A DNA stretch of 30,322 nucleotides. It comes from CAZIQY01 sp964541605. Its GTDB lineage: Bacteria > Desulfobacterota > Syntrophia > Syntrophales > UBA2185. This document shows positions 23,780-30,322 of this stretch, one piece after another. Below the pieces are notes generated by a model that was not told the origin of the DNA, did not search any database, and worked only from the letters and a program-made list of their open reading frames with translations. A program made the translations under genes and the position numbers. The DNA lies in the NCBI GenBank assembly GCA_964541605.1, contig CAZIQY010000031.1:1-30322 (forward strand). Reading direction: 5' to 3'. Within the stretch, counting starts at the first letter, position 1. Every line of letters begins with the position of its first letter.

Positions 23780-25162
23780 TTAGAGAATATACCTGCTAAG
23801 GTCTTCGTCTTCAACGATGTTTTCCAGCTTTTCTCTCACATATTGTGCGTCAATGACGACTTCCTTCTCCACCATGTCAGGTGCGTCAAAGGAAATATCA
23901 TCAAGAAGGGTTTCCATAATCGTGTAGAGCCTTCTGGCGCCGATATTCTCCGTTCTCTCATTGACGACGGCGGCCACTTCAGCGATTTCCGCAATGGCAT
24001 CCCCGGTAAAAACGAGAGTGACCCCTTCTGTTGCCATCATCTCGATATATTGTTTGATCAGGGCGTTATGGGGTTCCGTGAGGATTCTGATGAATTCATC
24101 TTTTCCAAGGGAATCCAACTCCACCCGGATGGGAAAGCGCCCCTGAAGCTCAGGAATCAGATCGGATGGTTTGGTGGCACTGAATGCCCCCGCAGAGATG
24201 AAAAGAATATGGTCCGTCCTGACCATGCCATACCTCGTATTGACATTTGATCCCTCGACAATCGGCAAAAGATCCCTCTGGACGCCTTCCCTTGATACAT
24301 CAGGGTCATGAGTTGAATCACTCCCGACGATCTTATCAATTTCATCCAAAAATATGATCCCCGACTGCTCCACCCTTTCAACCGCCGCTTTGGTGACTTT
24401 GTCCATATCCACCAGTTTCTGAGCTTCTTCCTGTTTCAGGATTTCAAGGGCTTCCGGAACTTTCACTCTTACCTGCTTTTTTTTCTGCGGGAAGATATTT
24501 CCGAACATTTCCTTGATATTGAGCCCCATATCCTCAACGCCGGATGATGTAAACACCTCTATCATCGGGCCGCTCTTGACTTCAGATATCTCCAGTTCCA
24601 CAAACCTGCCGTCCAGCCTGCCTTCGTGCAGCATTCTTCTGATCTTTTCTCTGGTCGTATCGATCTGCTGGGGTGGTTCCGCATCCGGCGGCTCAGACGC
24701 TCTGTCAGAAATGAGATCACTGACCTTTCCTTCCACGGGTTTCGGAGGCAGCAATACATCAAGCAATCTTTCTTCCGCGATTTCCGCTGCCCTCGACTTT
24801 ACTTTCTCCTGCTCCTCCCCCCTGACCATATTTACAGCCAGCTCCGCGAGATCGCGAACCATGGACTCCACGTCCCTGCCGACATAGCCTACTTCTGTAA
24901 ACTTTGATGCTTCAATCTTCAAAAAAGGGGAGTTATCAAGTTTCGCCAACCTCCGGGCAATCTCCGTCTTCCCGACGCCCGTTGGACCGATCATGATAAT
25001 GTTTTTTGGAGATATCTCCTCACCCATCTCGTTGGAAACATTCTGTCGTCTCCAACGGTTTCGTAATGCGATAGCCACAGCACGTTTGGCATCATGCTGG
25101 CCTATAATATATTTATCCAACCTTTCCACAATTTGTCTTGGCGTTAACTGAATAGACGACAT
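23780..25162 (-). CDS. hslU: HslU (ClpY) ATPase subunit of the HslUV protease
   Basis: AAA+ unfoldase that feeds substrates to HslV. The 460-residue protein shows the N-terminal TPRQIVERLDKYIIGQ, Walker A GPTGVGKTE at 59-67, the central-pore loop GYVGRD, Walker B IIFLDEIDKI and a typical C-terminal tail ending LSRYIL, which docks into HslV. It has the I-domain insertion between the Walker motifs (about 110-240). ATG 25162 has a GGGAGA ribosome site and lies 24 bases after hslV, the usual pairing. Confidence 0.97.
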   Translation of the reverse strand: MSSIQLTPRQIVERLDKYIIGQHDAKRAVAIALRNRWRRQNVSNEMGEEISPKNIIMIGPTGVGKTEIARRLAKLDNSPFLKIEASKFTEVGYVGRDVESMVRDLAELAVNMVRGEEQEKVKSRAAEIAEERLLDVLLPPKPVEGKVSDLISDRASEPPDAEPPQQIDTTREKIRRMLHEGRLDGRFVELEISEVKSGPMIEVFTSSGVEDMGLNIKEMFGNIFPQKKKQVRVKVPEALEILKQEEAQKLVDMDKVTKAAVERVEQSGIIFLDEIDKIVGSDSTHDPDVSREGVQRDLLPIVEGSNVNTRYGMVRTDHILFISAGAFSATKPSDLIPELQGRFPIRVELDSLGKDEFIRILTEPHNALIKQYIEMMATEGVTLVFTGDAIAEIAEVAAVVNERTENIGARRLYTIMETLLDDISFDAPDMVEKEVVIDAQYVREKLENIVEDEDLSRYIL

Positions 25163-25186
25163 AAAAATAATTTTCTCCCTGTTACG

Positions 25187-25762
25187 TCAGTTGAACTTCT
25201 TCCCATTCTTCTCCTCCAGACCGATATCCGTCTCCATTTCCTCTAAGGTAATATGTTGATTCGTGTAAATGCATATTTCAGACGCAATTTTCAGTGATTC
25301 TTCAGCGATCTCCGTCGCCGTCAGATCCGAATGCCGGATGAGCGCCCGCGCGGCCGCCAACGCATACGGTCCTCCCGATCCAATGGCCATGACATCATCA
25401 TCCGATTCAATCACATCTCCATTTCCCGATATAATGAGAAAATGCTCCCTGCTGACGGCAATCATCAGGGCCTCCAGATGCCTCAGAACCCGATCCGTTC
25501 TCCAGTCTTTCGTCAGTTCAACAGCCGCCCTCAGAAGGTTTCCCTTATATTGCTCCAGCTTCTGATCAAAACGATCGAAGAGTGTAAACGCGTCGGCCGT
25601 CGCTCCCGCAAAGCCCACAATCACCTGATTCTGATACAGTCTGCGAACTTTTCTGGCTCCATGCTTCATCACCGTCACATCAATGGTCACCTGGCCGTCA
25701 CCCGCAACCGTGACCTTCCCTTTATGTCTCACAGCCAATATCGTGGTCCCTCTAATTATCAT
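25187..25762 (-). CDS. hslV: HslV (ClpQ) peptidase subunit of the HslUV protease
   Basis: N-terminal-threonine peptidase of the HslUV proteasome-like complex. The 191-residue protein has the family core GTTILAVRHKGK, AGDGQVT, GFAGATADAFTL and GSGGPYA. The catalytic threonine would be Thr6, after a MIIRG leader that must be removed; similar short leaders occur in other bacterial HslV proteins. No closer start is obvious, and the ribosome site is weak. It lies 20 bases after xerC and 24 before hslU; the order xerC-hslV-hslU also occurs as codV-clpQ-clpY in Bacillus. Confidence 0.97.
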   Translation of the reverse strand: MIIRGTTILAVRHKGKVTVAGDGQVTIDVTVMKHGARKVRRLYQNQVIVGFAGATADAFTLFDRFDQKLEQYKGNLLRAAVELTKDWRTDRVLRHLEALMIAVSREHFLIISGNGDVIESDDDVMAIGSGGPYALAAARALIRHSDLTATEIAEESLKIASEICIYTNQHITLEEMETDIGLEEKNGKKFN

Positions 25763-25782
25763 ACGCAGTCAACCACCCTTCT

Positions 25783-26736
25783 CTAACGGTTTTTTCCCGA
25801 GCCGGTCTTTCTGGCCTTCGGATGTGCTTTATCATAAACTTCAAGCAATCTGCCAACACTTACAGAGGTATATTTCTGGGTCGTAGAAAGACTTTCATGA
25901 CCTAAAAGCTCTTGAATCGCCCGCAAGTCCGCGCCTGCCTCCATCATGTGTGTTGCAAATGTGTGACGCAGGACATGGGGACTGATTTTTCTTTTTAAAC
26001 CACTCATAAGAACAATTTTATCCAGAATTCTCGCCACTGTTCTCGCACTTAAACGGGTGCCGCTTTTGCCGACGAAGACCGGATTCTTCGATCCACCGAA
26101 GCTTAATGTTTCAGAAACATCTTTCCTGTTTTCAAGGTATTCACGCAAAGCCATAAGAGCCGGATCTCCAACAGGAACCACCCTTTCCTTTCTGCCTTTT
26201 CCCCTCACTTTTATCAGGCCCTGGCTGAAATCAATATCTCCCCTATTCAATCCGACGAGTTCGCTGAGACGAACACCGGAAGAATAGAACAGCTCAATGA
26301 TGGCTCTCTCCCTGAAAGCCGCCGCACCCGACGCCCTCTCCGCTTTCAGCAAAGCCTGCATTTCATCCACGGACAGGAAGACGGGGATATATTTTTCCAC
26401 CCGGGGCGCCTGAATCATTTCTGCGGGATTGTTTTTCACCATCCCTTCACGAAGGAGATAATTAAAAAAAGTCCTCAGGGCCGTGACTTTTCTCGATATG
26501 GTCACCTTCTTCAGTTTTTCGCGATACAGTGATCCCAGAAAGGCTCTGATCATCAGGTGATCGATGTTTTTCAGACTGTCCGGACCAGAATCCACCGCAG
26601 ATGCAGAATTCTTCGTGAGGAATTTCTGAAACTGCCTGATGTCGATCAGATAATTGTTCCTTGTATTTGGTGTGAGATTCCTCTCAACCTCCATGTGTAT
26701 CGTAAATTTTCTGATCGCCTGTTCCAGCAACGACAT
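25783..26736 (-). CDS. xerC: Tyrosine recombinase XerC/XerD
   Basis: Site-specific recombinase that resolves chromosome dimers at dif. The 317-residue protein has the N-terminal SAM-like core-binding domain and the catalytic set Arg156 (SGVRLSEL), Lys180 (RGKGRK), His254 and Arg257 (HVLRHTF), His280 (LGHES) and nucleophile Tyr289 (QKYTSV). The ATG at 26736 starts MSLLEQAIRKF; a GTG at 26757 would add seven residues. XerC rather than XerD is suggested by the xerC-hslV-hslU order, not proven by the residues. It lies 163 bases after the BFN gene, a gap holding an R1 repeat. Confidence 0.94.
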   Translation of the reverse strand: MSLLEQAIRKFTIHMEVERNLTPNTRNNYLIDIRQFQKFLTKNSASAVDSGPDSLKNIDHLMIRAFLGSLYREKLKKVTISRKVTALRTFFNYLLREGMVKNNPAEMIQAPRVEKYIPVFLSVDEMQALLKAERASGAAAFRERAIIELFYSSGVRLSELVGLNRGDIDFSQGLIKVRGKGRKERVVPVGDPALMALREYLENRKDVSETLSFGGSKNPVFVGKSGTRLSARTVARILDKIVLMSGLKRKISPHVLRHTFATHMMEAGADLRAIQELLGHESLSTTQKYTSVSVGRLLEVYDKAHPKARKTGSGKNR

Positions 26737-26804
26737 ACAGATACCGCCATTTTTCACATTACAAGTTTGATGATCTCGTAAAAAGTTAATTATGGTCCGT
26801 TTTT

Positions 26805-26873
26805 GTCGTTCCCGCGAAAGCGGGAATCCAGTTATTTAAGCATGTTATGGATTCCCGCCTGCGCGGGAATGAC
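26805..26873. repeat. Bipartite palindromic repeat, family R1, copy E
   Basis: A 69-base element of two strong hairpins, TTCCCGCgaaaGCGGGAA and ATTCCCGCctgcGCGGGAAT, with an A/T-rich spacer. It begins GTCGTTCC, one base off the usual GTCATTCC, and ends GGAATGAC. It occupies the xerC-BFN gap and may separate the miaB unit from the xerC unit. Confidence 0.85.
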
Positions 26874-26899
26874 AGGTTGGGGGACTTTCTACGAGGGCG

Positions 26900-27400
26900 T
26901 TACATTTTGTATTTCCCAAAATCATCAGGAGAAAGGTTTTCCAGAAATTCTTTCAACTTCTCATCTTTTAACTTATCCAGATCTGTCAACTTCGTTCCAA
27001 AATCAACGTTTCTTGATTTCTCGATAACCTTGTCATCAACAAATATCGGAGCATTCGCCCTGAGGGCTATGGCAATTGCATCGCTCGGTCGGACATCGAT
27101 CACTAGATTTTTTCCATCTTTTACAAGATAGATATTGGCAAAGAAGGTATTGTTCCTGAGATCATTTATTTCTATTTTTGTCACCTCGACTCCCAGAACC
27201 CGCAAGATGTCCGTTAAAAGATCGTGGGTCATAGGTCTCGAAAAGGTGATCTTTTCCAGTTCGGTTGCTATGGCGCTGGCTTCGAATAGTCCTATCCATA
27301 TGGGTATGGCCTTTTTCTCCTGCATATCTTTCAAGATGACGATAGGTGTATTTGTAAGCGGATCTATCGTCAGTCCGGATACTTTCATCTTTATCAACAT
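26900..27400 (-). CDS. Bifunctional nuclease (BFN/DUF151) domain protein
   Basis: A 166-residue protein covering the BFN domain nearly end to end: IWIGLFEASAIATEL near the N-terminus, HDLLTDILRVLG and the conserved IDVRPSDAIAIALRANAPI. Plant members have nuclease activity; the bacterial role is not clear. The ATG at 27400 has a strong AGGGAGG ribosome site; a start six codons upstream would overlap miaB. It is 14 bases after miaB, a common bacterial pairing. A charged tail (DLDKLKDEKLKEFLENL) ends the protein. Confidence 0.9.
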   Translation of the reverse strand: MLIKMKVSGLTIDPLTNTPIVILKDMQEKKAIPIWIGLFEASAIATELEKITFSRPMTHDLLTDILRVLGVEVTKIEINDLRNNTFFANIYLVKDGKNLVIDVRPSDAIAIALRANAPIFVDDKVIEKSRNVDFGTKLTDLDKLKDEKLKEFLENLSPDDFGKYKM

Positions 27401-27414
27401 GTGTGAACCTCCCT

Positions 27415-28740
27415 TCACTTCATAAACAGGTTACCCCTGAGGGAATGCTGGCACGCTTCTGTAATCGTGACATATACGGTTTTGCCACTGAGACCGGAAT
27501 CTCCTTTAAAGTTTACTATTCTGTTTGTACGGGTTCTTCCAGTAACATCGTTATGGGAATTTTTGCTTACACCTTCGACAAGGATATCCTCATGGCGGCC
27601 TATCAATTCCTTATTCAGCTCCAGGGTATGTTCCTCCTGAAGAGACTGTAATATGCGCAATCTTTCCTGTTTTACAGATTCCGGAACTTTCTGTTCAAAA
27701 TCGGCGGCCGGGGTCCCAACGCGATCCGAATATTTGAATGAAAATATCCCATCGAATCTGATTTCCTCCATCAGGTCAAGTGTTGATTGAAAATCCTCGT
27801 CCGTTTCACCCGGAAATCCAACAATAATGTCCGACGTGATACTGATATCGGGACAAATAGAGCGAAGCCTGTCCACCTTTTTCAAATAATCAGCCGATGT
27901 GTAGTTGCGGTTCATCATTCCGAGAATCCGGTCGGAACCGGACTGAACGGGAAGATGGATATGCTCACACAATTTTTCAATCCTTGCAAAGCAGTTCATC
28001 AATCTTTCAGACAGATCCTTAGGGTGTGATGTTGTAAACCTGATTCTTTCAATCCCCTCAATTTCTCCGATTTCCCGCAATAAATCGGCAAAATCATGAT
28101 CATTGACCAGGGTCTTCCCGTAGGAATTGACGTTCTGTCCTAACAGCGTCACCTCCCGGATTCCACAAGAGGCAAGGGCTTTGACCTCTTTTATGATGTC
28201 CGGTAACGCCCGACTTTCTTCTCTGCCTCTCAAATAGGGAACCACACAAAAGGAGCAATAGTTGTTACAACCCTGCATGACCGTGACATAGGAGCTGATG
28301 TTCCCGTTTTGAGGCAGAGTCAGAATGTCCAGCGACTCGACGGATTCCCGGAAGGCCGTCTCAATAACAGGCTCTCCCGCACTTTCAACGCTTTTAACGA
28401 ACTCCGGAATCCGATGAATATGATGGGTGCCGAAAATGATATCCACAAATGGATATTTCCGAATAAAATCGGATCCCTTGTCCTGGGCGAGACATCCTCC
28501 TATACCGATAATGAGATCAGGTCGTTCTTTCTTTAATTTCCTTAATCTCCCCAGCTGGCTGTACACTTTTTGTTCCGCCTTTTCCCTGATGCTGCATGTA
28601 TTGATGATGATCAGGTCGGCTTCTCTCATATTGTCGGTACCTTCATATCCGGAGTCCCGCATCAGCTTCATGATCTTTTCAGAATCATGGACATTCATCT
28701 GACAACCAAATGTCCGGATATAGAGATGTCGTTTCTCCAA
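27415..28740 (-). CDS. miaB: tRNA-2-methylthio-N6-dimethylallyladenosine synthase
   Basis: Radical-SAM methylthiotransferase that modifies A37 of tRNAs reading UNN codons. The 441-residue protein has the auxiliary-cluster cysteines Cys13 (TFGCQMN), Cys49 (NTCSIREKAE) and Cys83 (IGGCLAQ), the radical-SAM cysteines Cys158, Cys162 and Cys165 (GCNNYCSFC), and a C-terminal TRAM-like domain. INTCSIREKA favours MiaB over MtaB or RimO. The start is TTG at 28740, with AGGAA lying very close upstream, so efficiency may be modest. It runs divergently from the gene at 29063. Confidence 0.96.
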   Translation of the reverse strand: MEKRHLYIRTFGCQMNVHDSEKIMKLMRDSGYEGTDNMREADLIIINTCSIREKAEQKVYSQLGRLRKLKKERPDLIIGIGGCLAQDKGSDFIRKYPFVDIIFGTHHIHRIPEFVKSVESAGEPVIETAFRESVESLDILTLPQNGNISSYVTVMQGCNNYCSFCVVPYLRGREESRALPDIIKEVKALASCGIREVTLLGQNVNSYGKTLVNDHDFADLLREIGEIEGIERIRFTTSHPKDLSERLMNCFARIEKLCEHIHLPVQSGSDRILGMMNRNYTSADYLKKVDRLRSICPDISITSDIIVGFPGETDEDFQSTLDLMEEIRFDGIFSFKYSDRVGTPAADFEQKVPESVKQERLRILQSLQEEHTLELNKELIGRHEDILVEGVSKNSHNDVTGRTRTNRIVNFKGDSGLSGKTVYVTITEACQHSLRGNLFMK

Positions 28741-28833
28741 TTCCTGCAGTTTCCCTAAAATATTGATGGTTTGAAAATCATTAATGTAATTTTCTAATAT
28801 AAGGGGAATATATAGTCAACACATTTTTTATTG

Positions 28834-28943
28834 GAGAATGCTGAAGTCGGAATACAGAAGACAGAATAAAAACAATATATTGGCCATTCTGACGCCAAAC
28901 TCCTGCATTCGGATGCTTGATTGTGGCCCGCAGGATCATGGAG
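28834..28943. repeat. Inverted-repeat element, family R2, copy 2
   Basis: Shares, in the same order and strand as copy 1, GAGAAT, ACAGAATAAA then TATATTGGC, CTCCTG, and ATGCTT...TGGCC-GCAGG-CATGG. The arms are shorter (GAATGC at 28836-28841 and GCATTC at 28905-28910) and more diverged. It separates miaB from the rightward promoter. Confidence 0.75.
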
Positions 28944-28985
28944 GTGGGAATTGCGAGAAACTCCATTTGATTATTTTAATAATCC

Positions 28986-29014
28986 TTGAAAACTGTAAGA
29001 ATACAGATTATATA
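28986..29014 (+). promoter_or_regulatory. Sigma-70 promoter of the right-edge PilM/GspL-like gene
   Basis: TTGAAA at 28986-28991, a 17-base spacer and TATATA at 29009-29014. Transcription would start near 29021, giving a leader of about 42 bases before the TTG at 29063. Spacing and both hexamers fit a vegetative promoter. Confidence 0.65.
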
Positions 29015-29062
29015 TGGCGCATAAGCAACTACTTGGGCACTTCGGGCCGGAAAGGGAAAGTA

Positions 29063-30322
29063 TTGAGAAGTCAAGTCGCAATCAGTTTTGAAGATGACCT
29101 GGTCAAGGTAGTCTATGCATCTCAGGACAAAGGCAAAGTGATTGTTCAAAAAACGATTGTGCTCAAGGATGAAGAATTTGACCTCTTCCTGAAGCGGAAT
29201 AGAATGACGAACATCATTGTCATTTATCCGTTTAGAAAATTTTACAGTGACATTGTTCAAGCCCCGCCTGTAAAAAGAGCTTATCTGGATACCATTGTTG
29301 AGACCGAAATAAGAAAACGATTCCCGGAATTGAAATCATTTTCTTTTTTTTATACCGTTCTTGCGGATAAATCTGCCGAAGAGAAGGGAGCGCAGGAGGT
29401 ATTTTTCTTTGCGGTCGATAACAGCGAGATTGATAACGTCGTAGAACGCTTTGACAGACAGGGAAAAACAATAAAAGCCGTATATCCCGATATTTTTACT
29501 GTCTCACATCTTGTGCAGTCGCAGGATACAAAGATGTATAAAACCGTTCTTTGCGTCCTGGCCTCCAATGCGGATAAATCTCTTTTTCTGGTTAAAAACG
29601 GCCAGATTCGATTCATCAGGATCACACCGTCCAGAGGGAAAGACGTTCAGGATGCGGACATCGACAATATCAACATGACTGTCAGCTATTCCCAACAACA
29701 ATTACGGTTGAACCCGGAACGGCTCGTCTTATTGAACAGCGCAATCAAAAAAGATCAAAGCAACGCGGTCATCCCTGCAATTCGATTAACGTCCCATGAA
29801 AAAGTGATGCTCCCGGAAGAGGAATTCCAGAATTTTAATATACCGCTGGCTGCTATTATATTCAGCGACATTCTGAAGCAAGAAAACCTGCTGCCTAAGA
29901 AATATAAAATGCTGTACGTACAGCGGTTTGCCGTTTCTTATTCCATCCTTTTTTTTCTACTGTTTTCTCTCATTGGACTCAGCTATTTCATGATCAACCT
30001 TTCCGACATATCTTCATTGCGCGGAAAGATTGACTTGCTGAGAAAAGAAATTGTAGGAACCGAGTCTGTCATCGCCGGCTATGATAAAAATGCGTTAGAA
30101 CTGCAACAGATTCTACCTTTAATTAATCTGATCAATGATGCCCGTTCCGGATCAGATATCCAAAAAGCGCTTACGAGGCTCAATTTTCTGCCCATGGAAT
30201 CAATCGATATCCAGAGCATTCAGATAAACAACAAAAAGGAATCCCTGCAAATGCAACTTTCCGGAAATATGAGATATTGTCAAATGTTGTGGATGAGCGA
30301 TATTCAACGTATCCTCGGCCCC
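29063..30322 (+). CDS. PilM/GspL-like membrane protein with PilN-like C-terminal region (3' end beyond window)
   Basis: 420 residues are visible and the frame is open to the window edge. The N-terminus (QVAISFEDDLVKVVYAS) resembles the start of actin-fold PilM/GspL proteins, followed by IETEIRKRFPE-like (VETEIRKRFPE) and VFFFAVDNSEIDNV patterns. A transmembrane helix is at about 290-312 (VSYSILFFLLFSLIGLSYF), then a short coiled coil (SSLRGKIDLLRKEIV) and the beginning of a PilN-like periplasmic domain (LQMQLSGNMRYCQMLW). The TTG start has an AAGGG ribosome site about six bases upstream and sits behind a good promoter; an alternative TTG is at 29033. It diverges from miaB. It is only distantly like the 9079-10986 fusion. 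It probably opens a second secretion or pilus assembly operon to the right. Confidence 0.72.
   Translation, partial: MRSQVAISFEDDLVKVVYASQDKGKVIVQKTIVLKDEEFDLFLKRNRMTNIIVIYPFRKFYSDIVQAPPVKRAYLDTIVETEIRKRFPELKSFSFFYTVLADKSAEEKGAQEVFFFAVDNSEIDNVVERFDRQGKTIKAVYPDIFTVSHLVQSQDTKMYKTVLCVLASNADKSLFLVKNGQIRFIRITPSRGKDVQDADIDNINMTVSYSQQQLRLNPERLVLLNSAIKKDQSNAVIPAIRLTSHEKVMLPEEEFQNFNIPLAAIIFSDILKQENLLPKKYKMLYVQRFAVSYSILFFLLFSLIGLSYFMINLSDISSLRGKIDLLRKEIVGTESVIAGYDKNALELQQILPLINLINDARSGSDIQKALTRLNFLPMESIDIQSIQINNKKESLQMQLSGNMRYCQMLWMSDIQRILGP

Larger units (their letters stand above)
28741..29062. other. 322-base divergent intergenic region
   Basis: Between miaB and the right-edge gene. It contains an A/T-rich miaB leader with a possible minus-strand TTGACT (28819-28814) but no well-spaced -10, R2 copy 2 (28834-28943), a plus-strand promoter (28986-29014) and a leader of about 42 bases. 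No gene is supported; short open frames here lie over the repeat. Confidence 0.6.

Noticed and set aside
25783..26736. XerC-like recombinase as sign of an integrated mobile element
   Set aside because: It is a housekeeping-length Xer protein in the conserved xerC-hslV-hslU order, with no attachment sites or phage genes nearby.
28781..28966. Minus-strand 61-residue open frame upstream of miaB
   Set aside because: It covers R2 copy 2 and has no recognisable protein features or ribosome site.

Overview
This is an ordinary-looking bacterial chromosome segment, almost entirely coded on the minus strand. The gene content suggests a Gram-negative deltaproteobacterium-like organism (Desulfobacterota, perhaps the Syntrophales). 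It carries an outer-membrane secretin, lipoproteins including LptM, an MSHA/type IV pilus-type assembly operon, and abundant small palindromic repeats. The taxon is inferred from gene style and was not tested.

Layout, left to right. (1) 1-11.3 kb: a type IV pilus/T2SS-like assembly operon read right to left. It runs from a small MerR/excisionase-type HTH gene, through a PilM-PilN fusion, PilO-like, PilP-like, secretin (MshL type), an ExeA/MshM-type AAA+ ATPase with LysM- and SPOR-like periplasmic parts, an MshE/PilB assembly ATPase and a GspF/PilC/MshG platform protein, to a membrane-anchored sigma-54 activator. The order matches mshI-J-K-L-M-E-G; no pilin gene is in the window. (2) 11.3-11.9 kb: a non-coding stretch with palindromes, then tRNA-Gly(GCC) and tRNA-Cys(GCA) behind a clear sigma-70 promoter. 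(3) 11.9-26.7 kb: seventeen tightly packed minus-strand genes, in transcription order xerC, hslV, hslU, argB, argD, argF, argG, argH, lptM, lysA, dapA, dapB, folK, a small membrane YHS/TRASH-like gene, a transaldolase, pgsA and an alpha/beta hydrolase, closed by a likely intrinsic terminator. (4) 26.9-28.7 kb: miaB followed by a BFN-domain gene. (5) 28.7-30.3 kb: a divergent promoter and the 5' part of a second PilM/GspL-like membrane protein that runs off the right edge.

How the genes work together. The left operon encodes most of an envelope-spanning pilus motor: cytoplasmic ATPase, inner-membrane platform, PilM/N/O/P alignment complex, secretin pore and a peptidoglycan-interacting ATPase. 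The assembly ATPase has two tandem N-terminal motifs matching the c-di-GMP-binding MshEN pattern, so second-messenger control is plausible. The central block joins late arginine synthesis (ArgB, D, F, G, H) with DAP/lysine synthesis (DapA, DapB, LysA), the HslUV protease and XerC recombinase.

Two families of small inverted-repeat elements (five copies of one, two of the other) sit in nearly every gap longer than about 60 bases, including three places inside the pilus operon. I found no CRISPR array, insertion sequence, prophage or defence system. The most notable content is the pilus operon and its domain architectures, and I do not claim a wholly new system.
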